Below, one piece after another: positions 1-12,094 of a stretch of 64,000 nt of DNA (positions within the stretch are counted from its first letter, which is position 1; each line of letters begins with the position of its first letter). Under the pieces are notes generated by a model. That model was not told the origin of the DNA. It saw only the letters and a program-made list of their open reading frames with translations, and did no database searches. This stretch comes from Pseudeuparius sepicola (taxonomy: Eukaryota; Arthropoda; Insecta; Coleoptera; Anthribidae), in assembly GCA_963920635.1 (NCBI GenBank), contig OY987299.1, positions 63,346,692 through 63,410,691 on the forward strand, in the 5' to 3' direction. The translations under genes and the position numbers were made by a program.

Positions 1-984
1 CATTTTTCCTCGATTTTAGTACGAAAAAAAATCTGTTGGCAACACTGCGCGCGGGCGACGAGTAGAGCGCGCCCGCGTGAAAGTGCGCGTCCGGGTTCGG
101 GTGACGACGCGCGCGAACGCAGGTGTGCGCGGGCGCACCTGCCGCGCGCGACCCCAATGCACAGGTGCCGCCCTCATGCCGGCCCGCGCGCGCCAACCGT
201 CAGCCGCCGCCAGGCAGCCAGGCCGCCTTGTGTTTTGTAACGGCCGCGTCGGCCGCGAGCCCGCGAGACTCCCACCGTTCCTTTTTATTTAATACAAGCA
301 GCGCAGATGCGAAGCTAATAACCCTGCGCGACGGTCAATCACTGCCATTTCCGGATTATAGCTCCCAAAATTGGCTTTGTTACTTAGGTATAATATAATT
401 ACGTCTGCAAATCTCAAGAAAAGAAAGTTTACTTAAGCGGACCGGGAGATTCTTTTATAATTAATTACTATCGATATTACCCTTGTTTATGGAATCCCCA
501 GTTAGCCAATGTGTGACAGAGTCATAACTAGAGTAACCCAAATATGCAACACGCATAATTTGCATATTTAGCACAATATTATAGGTATGCTTTTTTTTAA
601 ATATTTGCATATATCCTTAAAATATGGCATATTCAGCATAATTGAAAGAATTCAGGATAATTTAAATCTTTGGCAGGCGTTTCATTCCTTTTTGGAAACA
701 GGGGTTGGTGTCTATGTAGGTACCTGGTTTTCCCAAAATAATATAGGTAAATTATAATTTTATGGGCACTAATCCTGGTGATCTGAAAACGGATAAAGTA
801 GGTATTTATACCTATTTAATAAAGTGCAATTATTGAAAAGGACAGATTAAATTATAGATAGATAAATATTTATATACAAAGGATAATCCATTTCTGCATT
901 TTATTTCTGATTCTGCTTTTGAAGTGATCACCTCCGCCTCGATTTGTGTTTGTTTTGTGTTGGGAGTTGTACTTTACTAGTAAA
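1..984. other. Gene-free stretch, CpG-rich at its left end
   Basis: The first 300 bases are strikingly GC- and CpG-rich (repeated gcgcgc and cgcgcgc runs), unlike the AT-rich remainder. This could be the edge of a promoter or CpG island of a gene to the left, or a GC-rich repeat. Short open frames here have arginine- and alanine-rich translations typical of GC-rich noncoding DNA, and I do not call them genes. From 300 to 984 I see only AT-rich DNA and the possible left end of a hAT element near 529. Confidence 0.4.
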
Positions 985-2073
985 ATGCCCAAAGTCAATA
1001 TTGCGTCAGTGTGGATTACAAAGAACTATAAGAATAGATATGGGAAAAGTCTACTGTTCTGCGTGCGTTAAAATTGTAAGTACCTATAGTTTTTGAATAT
1101 TCAATATAGAGGGTGTCCCAATGGTGCAAAATCGTTCGAAAGTTAAATTCTTCTTGGGATATAAATAAAAAAAATAACACATATTATATCAACCGATTTC
1201 GCACCAATGTGACACTCAGGAATCACGACACTTTCGTTTAACATTTCTATCGAAGTTCCTACCTACGTATCTACTGATATTCAGTTTAATAATTCAATTT
1301 TTCTTTCATTGCAGATTCCATGCGATAAAAAATTCCAAGTAGACCAACATGTGAAAACTTCTACTCATATTGCCAAATTGAGTAATATGAAATCTGGAGA
1401 AAACTTCACTTTTTTCTCCAGAAGTATTGCAAATTTAATCTCCCAAGTGAAACAACACTACGCTCACTACATCTTTTATCCGAAGTTGATACATGTAACA
1501 TGCCTTGCTCATGCTTTAAGTAGGGTTGCTGAGGAGATTGGGAAACATTTTCCGCTAGTAAATAGTTTAATTTCCAACATGAAAAAAGCCTTCTTTAAAG
1601 CGCCTATAAGGGTTCAGTTCTACAAAGAACAACTACAAAACACTCCTCTTCCATCTCAACCTGTTATTACAAGATGGCAAATTATAGCTTTTTTCTAAAA
1701 CAATAACACAAATGGAGGAATCTAATTTGCCATTAACCCGAAGTGTAGAACTGGTAAAACAATCTGAGGTTGCTTTTCAAAATGTCACAGGTAAAATTGG
1801 GGACAAAATATTTCAAAAATTTAGAAATGTGATGGAAAAAAATAGTGGATTTCAGTTTCTTAGCCAAGTAGCAAATATTTTAAAGGGAGATTTTACCGAA
1901 TCCATCTAGGTATTTGGATCCTGTGATAGCAATTTTAAAAGCGCACCTCTTATACATCGGTTGATGTGGAAAGGAGTTTCTCCATTTATAAATTTTTATA
2001 TTCTGATAGAAGAAAAAAATTTTTAATTGAGAATTTTGAGCAACATTTAGTGGTTTATTGTTTTTACAACTAA
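985..2073 (+). pseudogene. hAT-superfamily transposase relic (CGGBP1/ZBED-like group)
   Basis: The first exon starts at ATG 985 and runs to a GTAAGT donor near 1075. An acceptor (ttgcag) at 1314 opens a second exon coding IPCDKKFQVDQHVKTSTHIA, the second half of a BED-type zinc finger. Next come LIHVTCLAHALSRVAEEI and a PVITRW motif, both typical of hAT transposases. The C-terminal stretch at about 1908-2073 contains SVDVERSFS, the hAT dimerisation-region signature. The reading frame is interrupted in exon 1, at 1696-1698 and again near 1907, and the central part is much shortened. It cannot encode a full transposase. Family assignment rests on recalled motifs of hAT elements that are abundant in hemipterans. 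Confidence 0.7.
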
Positions 2074-2216
2074 ATTTTAACCTGATTTTTATAATTTATA
2101 ATAAATGCATATTTATATTTAGTTCAATCGCCCTGTACGTAGAAAAGTTAAAATAAAATATTGTTTCTTTTACTATGTATACTTAAATGCATTTAGAAAT
2201 TTGTTTTTACATTATA

Positions 2217-2702
2217 CGGGACCTGCAGAAAGTTGGACACAAATATTTAATATTTTAAACACTGATTTCGATTAATTTAAATTTCTATCTGCTAATCGAA
2301 CAAAATTAAAGTTTAGTAGCAAATTCCTGTATTACACGATGATAAGTTGCGCTTGCGGTATTTTGTTTTTTTTTTAATACTCAGGGTGGTCGGAAAAAAT
2401 ACAAAAAAGTTAAATCTCTTTTATTTTGACTAGGTGGCTGTGACTTTAAATCTGACATCCACTTTTGATTCTGAACAACTTTTGTAAGTAACTTTGTACC
2501 GTATTTTAAAAATAAGGGTACTTTACTCCTGAGGTATTTTGACATTTTTGAATCTACCTCGTATCTAAAAAGAGATATTTAAATTTTGATATGTGCGTTT
2601 TGAGTTTGAAATGATGTGCCAACTTTTATCAAGAATAAAATTTTCTGAGAAATTAATAATAAGAAGGTTTTTCCTTTGTGTCCAAGTTTCTGCCGGTCAC
2701 TG
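2217..2702. mobile_element. 486-bp non-autonomous Tc1/mariner-type element (MITE)
   Basis: The ends are inverted repeats of about 28 bp. The left end begins CGGGACCTGCAGAAAG and the inverted right end begins CAGTGACCGGCAGAAA, after which both read TTGGACACAAA. Both sides are flanked by TA (2215-2216 and 2703-2704), the duplication of the Tc1/mariner superfamily. There is no coding capacity inside. It lies within the 3' part of the older hAT relic. Confidence 0.7.
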
Positions 2703-3936
2703 TATAATATGTTTATTTGTAAATGAAACAATGAATTTATATTTTTATATTATTTCTTAATTTGTATATTTTCAAAATTTTCCTGCATATTTTGACTGAC
2801 ACTATATTAAAGACACGAGCAGGACGTCATATTTCATTGTTGTTTGGCTGGGGTGGCGCTACTCGACGAAAAAAATGGCGACTTATTAAAGGTTATAGAG
2901 GGATATTTTGCTGTTATAGCTATGCCAGTTTCTGACATTTAGAATGTCCTATATTTTAAATATTCTGCTTTAGTACCATTTACGTTCTTTTTACGGTAAC
3001 GAATTTCCTTTGCGGTCAATATTTCGCAGTTTTGTCATATTAACAGAGCTTTTATAGGTAGATTTATTTGTTTGTGATAACATGAAATTTCCATGCTTAT
3101 GAAGAAAATTATGTACACAGACCATTACGTGAATTGCAGAAGAATAAACAATATTTTGGAATTACGTGATGATCTGTCCAATCAGTTGAAGAAGCGAGAA
3201 TTCTGGTTATTATATTTTGGAAGAGGATTTTGTAACGTATGCAAAAACTAAAATATCCCCAAAGCGGACCAATGGTTCACTATATACAGAAGAAACTGGA
3301 AAATATAATGGGTTCTATACTTACTTACACTATAGCTAGAGATGGACTTCATTTCAAACCAAAATATTTTAGCTTCTTTTCTAGACTCACTTTTCCTAAG
3401 AAATGTAAGGAAATATGTAATATAAACTTGTCAAAATAACATCGCAAACAATCATTTTATTTTATTATGGATATTCTCTCAGAGAAATAACCAAGGATAG
3501 AGGGAGTAAGAACAAAAAGTAAACAGAGCCAACATCTTTTTGAGTACTCCATTGTTTACAGCATTTCATTTCAAAATAAACGGGTTTAATAATCGGATTA
3601 AATGAAGGCACATCTCCCACATCGCTAAATTAACAAATGTAGATATTATTTTCTTTTATGTAACAATTTTAAATTAAAACTAAATTGCTCTGTAATTATA
3701 GTAGCTAATTACCACTTTAATAAAAACGTCAACAGATACCTTAAACCGCTCAACATGGCAACGCCGCCCTTGCCACCGCGTTCATTATTCAGCGGAGTTG
3801 TTTTGTGTTCGGCCAGCAAGTTAAGTTTTCCGATTGTTTACGTATGAATTTTAGCGTTTTCAATTGTTTTTTTGATTTTGTTAATTTATAGCCTTTTTAT
3901 TAGTATTTAGGATATACAATTGATCCATTGTATACA
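2703..3936. other. Gene-free AT-rich stretch
   Basis: No recognisable gene. Around 3745-3835 there is a short GC-richer patch (aacgccgcccttgccaccgc) just upstream of the THAP-like exon at 3937, which may be the remains of a promoter or 5' UTR. Confidence 0.3.
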
Positions 3937-4003
3937 ATGGAACGCAGAAAGTGTGTGGCGTGTGGCCAAATTTATATTTCTCAGGATATAACCTACCACA
4001 GGT
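3937..4003 (+). pseudogene. THAP-like first exon fragment
   Basis: ATG at 3937 opens a 22-codon frame with C-x2-C (KCVACGQ) and a final TYHR, followed at once by a GT (aggtagataa). This is the shape of the first exon of a THAP zinc-finger gene, which commonly splits after the ...YHRFP position. No following exon was found. A sister copy lies about 960 bp downstream (4897-4962). It may instead be a chance short frame. Confidence 0.3.
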
Positions 4004-4896
4004 AGATAAAGGTTGTACACACGGGCTTAATGTTTATTGATTTTGGTAAATTTGCATAAGACCTTGGTTGACTACAATACAAGTGTGTGTATTTTGATGC
4101 TGTTGCTCCCTCCATCCTTGGTTATTTCGCTGAGGATATTAGTTCGTTATAAAAGATATATTTGCAGGTTTTTGTTTTCTAAAGACAGGGCTTTGCGCAG
4201 GTCTTTAATTTAGTGTTGGTCCAGGTCAGTGTACGACATTGGCTAACTATAGAACATCCATAAACAAGGATATCTCAGAAAAATAAAAAACATAGAAATG
4301 GCATCTGTGGATTGAAATGTTTGTAAGGGGTAGCACTTTTTATACTCTATTATTTATTTACTAGTTAAAGTTTAACAGCGTTGCCAATAATTCATAATGA
4401 AAAACTTATTTCTCTGGTACCTAATAATTAAAATAATCTTCAAGATCAAATTGCAAATAATAGTTTTTCAACAGTGGTTTCCGTTGTATGTAGGGACTAG
4501 GGACATACCCAATCAGTTGCAAATACGTTTGCTTTGAAGTAAATAATGGTAGATAATATATGTTATTTATATATTGATGAGATAAAGTCTGCCTGACTAA
4601 TAGGTGAATCTAGTATTTATAATTATCTAGACACTTATTAGGCAGTATTTCTATACTACGTGTAGTACTTTAATCTGTGATACAACTAAGAAATCAATAA
4701 TATAGGTACTAGGTAGCTACAATTACCAATGCCAATCGCACAATCTGACAAACGCGCAAATCGGCCAAGAGTGTGCCTCTCCTTGTGTTTGACACAACTG
4801 GTGCTGTGTCTTTTAGAAGCAATTTTTCGCTGTTTTTAAGTGTTTCTTAAGTATTCGTCGGTTTAAAATGCTTATATAGACAATTAAGTTATACGT

Positions 4897-4962
4897 TATG
4901 GGCAAAAAAAGTGTATTGTTTGCAAATCAAGCAACTCTCCAAAGGAGGTTACATATCATGCG
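4897..4962 (+). pseudogene. Second THAP-like first exon fragment
   Basis: A frame reading KKCIVCKSSNSPKEVTYHA ends at a strong donor (gc|gtaagt). It resembles the fragment at 3937 (C-x2-C ... VTYH). Its only ATG is offset by one base within a run of seven A, so it is either frameshifted or misassembled there. No second exon with the THAP C-x2-H half is visible downstream. Confidence 0.3.
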
Positions 4963-5029
4963 TAAGTACATAGGCGTACCTAGTTCGGGGCACGGTAAAA
5001 GATACCTTTACCACCAGAGGGAAAATAAT

Positions 5030-5292
5030 TCTCAACATGGGTATCAAACGAAAGGGCTCGACGGGTAGAAAACAATAAGGTGAATGACGTCATAATAAAT
5101 CTAATGTGGCAGCCTCGATCCCCAAGACGGCGGATTGCCTAATTCTTCACAACATCCTCGACATGGGTATCAAATGAAAGGATTTGAAGAGTAGAAAACG
5201 ATAAGGTGACTGACGTCATACTAAATCCAATAGAGCTAATGCCCGATGCCCGAAGATGGCGGATTAAATTTCTTTACCATCCTTCTGAGATT
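5030..5292. repeat. Tandem duplication, about 127-bp unit
   Basis: Two adjacent diverged copies, starting near 5035 and 5160. Each contains acatgggtatcaaa, then gtagaaaac(a/g)ataaggtga and a tgacgtcat motif, and ends in a (g/t)ggcggatt segment. A third copy starts at about 5285 (attggaatcaaa) but fades out. Confidence 0.6.
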
Positions 5293-5333
5293 GGAATCAA
5301 ATAGGTACTAAAAAAGCACCAAATAAAATAAAT

Positions 5334-5612
5334 AATAAAAAACCTTTTTAAAAACAAAGCTTTTATTTAAGTAAGCCATTTACTAAAACGGATAAAATAA
5401 GTTTAGGTTTTCGTTAAGATAATTCAATGCCAAATTGCGACAAGCTTTTTTAAATCAAAAAGCTTGGTACCTACTTTTATGAACATCTCGCGCGACGAGC
5501 TTTTTGAAGTGTGACATTGAATTATCTTAATGAAAACCTAAACTTATTTTATCCGTTTTAGTTCATGGCTTAAATAAAAGCTTGTTTTTAAAAAGTTTTT
5601 ATTTTTTATTTT
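5334..5612. repeat. Hairpin-forming inverted repeat (MITE-like)
   Basis: Arms of about 105-110 bp (about 5334-5440 and 5500-5612) are inverted copies of each other. The outer part is cctttttaaaaacaaagctt against aagcttgtttttaaaaag. The inner part is aaaacggataaaataagttt against its complement. The spacer is about 60 bp. No gene is inside and no clear target duplication is visible. Confidence 0.7.
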
Positions 5613-6779
5613 TTTATATTGTGTTCGCCGACCAATCCCCAACTAGTAACTGTCAATAACATTGATAAGTTTGAATTTTAGAATTGACGCGTACTAGGTG
5701 TACCTGGGGTTATACTTCAATTTTTATAAAAAAAAAGAGATATAAAGGCAAATATATTTTTTCCTATTTTTATAACTATTTTAAAAAATAAGAGGTACGC
5801 CACTGCCTTGTAATCGTTAGCACCAGATCTGTCACCCGAACTGTAAACTTTATTTTTTTATTATGGGAACAAACTTGCCAATACAAAGCCAGTTCTATGT
5901 TTTTTATTTTTCTGAGAAGGATATTACCACAGATGATTAGTTAGGTTATCTGTGATATTAGGATATTACCTGCATTTGAAATTCACATTATTTAAGAAGG
6001 GGTTCGCTAAGCGCTTTCGCTGCCATCTGTCGATGTATAATTGAACTACGTGTTTCTAACCTGGACCCTGGACCCTGGACCCACGGTGTCAGTAAAGGCT
6101 GCCAGAAAACAGACGTTGTGTTCCAAGAAACTACAAATTTGCGCTCGATCATTTTGCGCAGAGGAATAGACAAATAAGGTGTGAGGCTAAAGCAAAATTT
6201 AATACAGTGTGAAGTGAAGCCGTTTTCCAGAAGAACATGACCAAAAATTTTGTGTTTAATTCCGTGCCCCCTCTTACTGCTGATTTATCCGCTGGACGCT
6301 AGGCTAGGAGCGGGCGCCCAGTGGCCCGGGCTCCTGCGGGGCCCGGTCCTGGTCTGCACATTTATATCGATACACATGCACGCATGCAAAAACATTGTAA
6401 CTGACAAAAGTCTAGTTTTCAGGAGAGAGGTCTGCAAATTTTGGCTAATAAAAATGCTACATAATATATTTTTAACTAATGGAAACTTTTTGTACTCTTT
6501 TCAATAAAAAATAGAAGGCTTATGAATGAGAATTACTATAGTCACTTTTTCGAACAAGCGTGTCTTTCTAGCTTTTTTGTAATTGCAATTCCAAAAATTT
6601 CAATAATTTTACGGTAAAAACATTGCAAAGACCTTTACAATATTTTTCCATAGTAGATACAATTTTAAATATTATAGAAGTTACATTGTATTTGATTATA
6701 AACAATTTCCGTGCAAAAACATTGTAACACCTTAGAATGTGTGGTTTTCTTAAAACAGATAATAGGTACCTATTCCTTT
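5613..6779. other. Gene-free stretch
   Basis: Mostly unassignable AT-rich DNA. There is a short triple repeat of ggaccct around 6062-6080. Open frames at about 6250-6507 are low-complexity and unsupported. Confidence 0.3.
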
Positions 6780-7012
6780 GATCCTATTTTATTTAACATA
6801 CACATGAAGAAATTGACACCCCAACTCCTCCTGGAACAGTCCTGTTTGAATTCTGCAAAAAAATGGCGCATCGTAATTGATTTTCGAAAATTAAATTGAA
6901 AAACTATAGACGATAAATTTCCATTACCAACTAGCACAAATATACTTGACACAATAGGCAAAGCTCACTACTTTACAACCCTCGATTTAGCAAACGGATA
7001 GCACCAAATGAT
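6780..7012 (+). pseudogene. Ty3/Gypsy reverse-transcriptase fragment
   Basis: The frame around 6865-7012 reads KWRIVIDFRKLN, then (after a stop) KTIDDKFPLPTSTNILDTIG and HYFTTLDLANG with a second stop. This is the conserved start of a Ty3/Gypsy (retroviral-type) reverse transcriptase, from the FRxLN motif to just past the first catalytic Asp (TLDL). The match stops abruptly near 7015, where a copy of the palindrome repeat unit begins. Two in-frame stops and the lack of RT motifs C-E make it a dead scrap. Confidence 0.75.
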
Positions 7013-7019
7013 ACACTAA

Positions 7020-7495
7020 AATCAAAGTCTAGAGAAAACTATAAGTCGGCGCACTCGGCCTTGTGTAAACAAACGTTTTCCCCCTGCCGTCTCCCGCTCC
7101 CTCGGCCCGTCATCGGAGTACGGCGATCGATATCTGATTTGATAAGAAAATAAGCTTATAGACCGGGAGATAGTGACAGATTTTTGGACGTGATTTTACT
7201 CAGTATGCCTTGCAAAGGGCATTATGTGGCACATATTCTCACAATAATAGGGTATGAATCAGAGAGTCATCCTGGGTTCTTCATGTGAAAAACTGAGTTT
7301 TCAATTATTCGAAAAATATGTGTTTTGATATGATTTTATACAGGCTGCCATGTGTTTTATAATGAAGTTCAAAATAGAAAATTCCTAGGAAAACCATAGG
7401 CATACCGTTAGGGTGGGTCCAAAGGGCTATTATTGCCACATGATCTTGTATTTTAATAATTAATTTTTCCACGTTTCTAAACAGGCTGCCAATAG
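7020..7495 (+). repeat. Stray copy of the palindrome repeat unit
   Basis: This stretch repeats the module found many times in the large palindrome: tctagagaaaactataagtc, the gcgcactcggcc patch, gaccgggagatagtgacag, the actcagtatgccttgc segment, and an end at acaggctgcca. It matches the unit at about 10615-11080 in the same orientation. It interrupts the Gypsy fragment at its left side. Confidence 0.75.
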
Positions 7496-7799
7496 ACGTA
7501 ACTAGGTCGTATTTTTAGGGGAGGCTGATCAGGACCGGCTCAAGATTTTGCGGGGCCGGGTGCCGCATGAAAATGCGGGGTCCCGACAAGGAATTATTTA
7601 ATCCATTAAGAAGAAATTTTTGAAAGTCGGTACGCTACTTACAATGGTATATTTTTTACATGTCATTCTGTAAAATAATGGTAGGCCGAGGCTACGAGTT
7701 TGGATCACTTCTGTGACGTATATTGGAATTAATTTCGAGTGATGGAGGGACAATTTTTGTGTCTTTATTTAAACAAGGGCATTTAAAATAATTCTAAAA

Positions 7800-8150
7800 A
7801 ATGCGCCGCAGGCAGGGATTCGACCAAAAACACAACTTCGGGGGTGGGAAGGGGTAGTTTTTTGTCAGGCAGTTTTTTATGCTTCTGAGACTCTTTTGAA
7901 CGTTCTTGTGAAAACGGCGAAAATCGGACCAGAAACAATGGAGTTATCAATTATTTCCCTAAAGGGATGCAGGGGGTAGTTTTGTCAGGTAAATTTTTTC
8001 AACCGCGGATTGGTGCGTCTGGGTAAACTTTGAACGTTCTGGCTGAAAATGGCGAGGATCCGACCAAAAACATTTCGGGGGTGGGAAGGGGTAGTTTTTT
8101 GTCAGGCAATTTTTTTACTTCTGAGATTTTCAGGGTGTAGTTTTCCCGGC
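7800..8150. repeat. Degenerate tandem repeat, about 250-bp period
   Basis: A block containing cgggggtgggaaggggtag, ttttttgtcaggca, cttctgaga and gaacgttct occurs at about 7810-7910. It recurs at about 8030-8130, with a weaker middle version between. No coding function is evident. Confidence 0.55.
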
Positions 8151-8239
8151 AATTTTAAGTAAGTATATGTACATCAATATGAATCTCAAAAATCCTTACC
8201 TACCAATTCCATCTTCCTTGCCTCTTTCTGTGAACATAT

Positions 8240-8545
8240 TATTTATATCACAGATGTATATAGCTTAGCTAAGCTATATAGGTCTGTGTTTATATACATA
8301 ATACATCTGCTTGTATGTAGATGTATTTTTATCCCTAAAATGGGCCGGATAGGCGACATTTGGCAACGACGAGTGGAAAGATGTAGAACTCAGCGACCTC
8401 TATGGGACGGTAGTGGAAATATTTGTACGAATTCCCACAAAGGATGCCAACTCCAGGGACTTGGCGTCCTTTTGGGTTCGCCTAAAAATATACGGCGAGG
8501 CACAGTCTGTAGCGAAGCTATATAGGTCTGTGTAGGTATACTAAA
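8240..8545. repeat. Palindromic motif agctatataggtctgtg, paired
   Basis: Around 8252-8290 a near-perfect palindrome contains cttagctaag flanked by tatata. The half-site gctatataggtctgtg recurs at about 8515-8532. The same half-site is tandemly repeated at 40068-40102. The stretch between has an open frame (8286-8525) but no recognisable protein. Confidence 0.5.
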
Positions 8546-8654
8546 ACTATATTATAATAATTATAAGTGAATAAATATTATTTTCTGAAACATTTTTTTT
8601 ATTTACCAATTTCCACCGATTTACACAAAAAATCAGCCAGGATTACTGACTTTT

Positions 8655-8850
8655 ATTAAACGTTATAATAACCGTCATAATTAGGTAAAATGATATTAAA
8701 AAATGACGTCTATTTAACGTCAGTCACTGACGTCATATTAACTGTGACTTATTCACGTCACTGGGACGTATTTTATACGTCATATAGGTCATAAAAATTA
8801 CCAAAAAAATACGTTAAAGTGACGTCAGTTTCCTACCTGGGCAGTAGCAT
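8655..8850. repeat. Cluster of TGACGTCA-like motifs
   Basis: At least six tgacgtca, gacgtc or acgtca motifs lie within 200 bp, and the right end reads cctacctgggc. A similar cluster with the end gctacctgggt lies at 45620-45770. Both resemble the subtermini of the element at 47275-49930, whose ends read CCCAGATAGCACA. They are probably short non-autonomous relatives. Confidence 0.45.
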
Positions 8851-11800
8851 ATTATTTTCGGCTCTAGCGTAAATAAACAAGTTTGATGCCTATTTGAAGG
8901 TTATAGCTACCAGTTACAGATTTGTGAGTTCTTGTTTTTGCTTCCAGGGCCCAGGGGCTTAAGCCCCCCCCCCAAAACAAAAGGTCTAGAACCGCCTATG
9001 CAGAGGTAGGGCGTCTAAAAATGATCACCCTGTACAGGGTATCCACGCTAAGTCTGCCAATACCCCATAACTTTTTTTTTTGTGATAGAAAAAAGTTTTA
9101 GTTAAAAGTTGTAGGGAATTTTATGCAGTTTTCAGGAGTGGTAAGGTTTATTACAGGGTGTTTCGCAAATGCGAGGCAAAATGGAACACGCTAAATATTT
9201 TGCATTTTTGAAATCTGCTCGTCACGGCAGTCAAAACGATACAAAACTTTGTATTATTATGTCTCAATATTTCGTTTTCAAATTTTATTATCTCGTGATA
9301 TCGTGATAAAGATAGACGAGCAATGCAGTAACAAAAAATATTTATTTTAACCAAGGTAATAAAATCCAAAAATGTTTGGGAGCTTTAAGATTTTCGTGAA
9401 ATCCTTGGGTACTTTTTATTAGGAGATTATTGAATATCAGTAAAATCTGAAAAAGCTCCTTAACATTTTGGAATTTTATTAGGTACGTTATTTTCTTGGC
9501 AAAAACAAATATTTTTTGTTATTGCATTGATCGTACCTATATCTTTATCACCACATCCACAACATACTTAGGGCATTTTTTGTGTGTAATTTACTAAAGT
9601 AGGCGACAAGTTTCTAAAAGTTTCCGTTTTCTCGATACAACAAGAAACAATAATATTTTTTAAATGGGAAATCTTAATTAAAAATCTTTAAATGGAAAAA
9701 CTTAAAATGTCCCAACTTAAAAATTGCAAATCACAGAAAATTGAGATCTTCACGAATGAATCCTACGCAACTATTGGCACCAAAAATGTTTGTAGGGAAA
9801 TGAAAAACATTCACAAATAAAAATGTTACAGGATGTCGTCATGGATCGGTTTTTTATAACTTTAGTTTCGTAACTTTTTTATTTGTTAATATTTTTCAAA
9901 GTGGGGATGTCAATTAGGTATCTCACACTTGCGCTGTTTTTGGATCATGCGTTTACTCGTAACTTTTTTGAGGTTATTTTTTTATTCCGCAGGTACATCA
10001 TTTTAGCAAAGTCTAGAGAATACTATAAGTCAGCTCACTTCTTTGTTCTCTCGGAGAAAACAACAATTTTTTGCGACTGGTCGTAAATCAGCCTCGAACC
10101 GCTCTCAGCTACATATAGACCGGGAGATAGTGACAGATTTTTGGACGTGATTTTACTCAGTATGCCTTGCAAAGGGTATTATGTGGCACATATTCTCACA
10201 ATAATAAGGTATGAATCAGAGAGTCATCCTGGGTTCTTCATATGGAAAAATGAGTTTTCATTTATTCGAAAAATATGCGTTTTGATATGATTTTAGTCAA
10301 GCTGCCATGTGTTTTATAATGAAGTTCAAAATAGAAAATTCCTGGGAAAACCATAGGCATACCGTTAGCGTGGGTTCAAAGGGCTATTATTGTCACATGA
10401 ACTTGTATTTTAATAATTAGTTTTTCCACGTTTCTGAACAGGCTGCAAGTGCTTGTTATGAAAATGCTGAATAAAGGATGGCATACCCTTTACGCTTGTC
10501 CAAGTACTGTTTAAATTGAATGTTATTTAATAATTTAAACGATTTATTCGATGTTAAGTGTACTTGGATATGCGCAAACGGTATGCCATCTTTTCTTCAG
10601 CAGTTTCATCAAACTCTAGAGAATACTATAAGTCGGCGCACTCGGCCTTGTGTAAACAAACGTTTCCCCCCTGCCCTCTCTCGCTCCCTCGACCCGCCGT
10701 CATCGGAGTACGGCGATCGATATCTTATTTAATAAGAAAATAAGTTTATAGACCGGGAGATAGTGACAGATTTTTGGACGTGATTTTACTCAGTATGCCT
10801 TGCAAAGGGCATTATGTGGCACATATTCTCACAATAATAAGGTATGAATCAGAGAGTCATCCTGGGTTCTTCATATGGAAAAATGAGTTTTCATTTATTC
10901 GAAAAATATGCGTTTTGATATGATTTTATACAGGCTGCCATGTTTTTTTATAATGAAGTTCAAATAGAAAATTCCTCGGAAAACCATAGGCATACCGTTA
11001 GGGTGGGCCCAAAGGGCTATTATTGCCACGTGATCTTGTATTTTAATAATTAATTTTTCCACGTTTCTGAACAGGCTGTCAATGAGAAGTATGCAAGTTC
11101 TTGTTATGAAACTGCTGAAGAAAAGATGGCATACCATTTGCGCATATCCAAGTACACTTTACATTGAATAAATCGTTTAAATTATTAAATAACATTCAAT
11201 TTAAACAGTACTTGGACAAGCGTAAAAGGTATGCCATCCTTTTTTCAGCATTTTCATAACAAGCACTTGCATACTTCTCCTTGGCAGCCTGTTAAGAAAC
11301 GTAGAAAAACTAATTATTATTAAAATACAAGTTCACGTGACAATAATAGCCCTTTCGACCCACGCTAACTGTATGCCTATGGTTTTCCGAGGAATTTTTT
11401 ATTTTGAACTTCATTATAAAACACATGGCAGCCTGACTAAAATCATATCAAAACGATTATTTTTCGAATAATAAACTCAGTTTTTCATATGAAGAACCCA
11501 GGATGACTCTCTGGTTCATACCTTATTATTGTGAGAATATGTGCCACATAATGCCCTTTGCAAGGCATACTGAGTAAAATCACGTTAAAAAATCTGTCAC
11601 TATCTCCCGGTCTATATGTAGCTGAGAGCGGTTCGAGGCTGATTTACGACCAGTCGCAAAAAATTGTTGTTTTCTCCGAGAGAACAAAGAAGTGAGCTGA
11701 CTTAAAGTATTCCCTAGACTTTGGTTTCATAACAAGAAGTTGCATACTTCTCATTGGCAGCCATAGACGTAACTAGGGGGGGGCTAGGGGGGGCTTAGCT

Positions 11801-12094
11801 CCCCCTACATTTCTATTAGCTCTCCCTAAAATTTAAAGGATGTCAGGATGTGCGAAGATATGCTTCTCGTAAACAGAATAGATCTAACATTCTGACAACG
11901 CAACGTTACGCATCACGGCGAACACCGCACGCCCCTTTTTAAATTCACCAGTTTCGACGAATCGCTTGCTCTTGCGGAATCTTGCGCCTTGTGCCCCCAC
12001 AAAATCCAACTGAAATTTAAATGAGCAAGCGAGAGCGAACACACCGTGCCTGCTGCCGAGAGAAAGAGAGACGAGACGGGCGTCGGAGAATGTA

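Larger units (their letters stand above)
529..2806 (+). mobile_element. Degenerate hAT transposon, probable limits
   Basis: A hAT-type transposase relic (985-2073) lies between imperfect inverted ends. The left end near 529 reads tagagtaacccaaatatgca. The inverted right end near 2806 has the same tag-gt-a-c-aaatatgca pattern. No convincing 8-bp target duplication remains, so the limits are tentative. A second, smaller transposon (2217-2702) was later inserted between the transposase 3' end and the right terminus. Confidence 0.35.
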
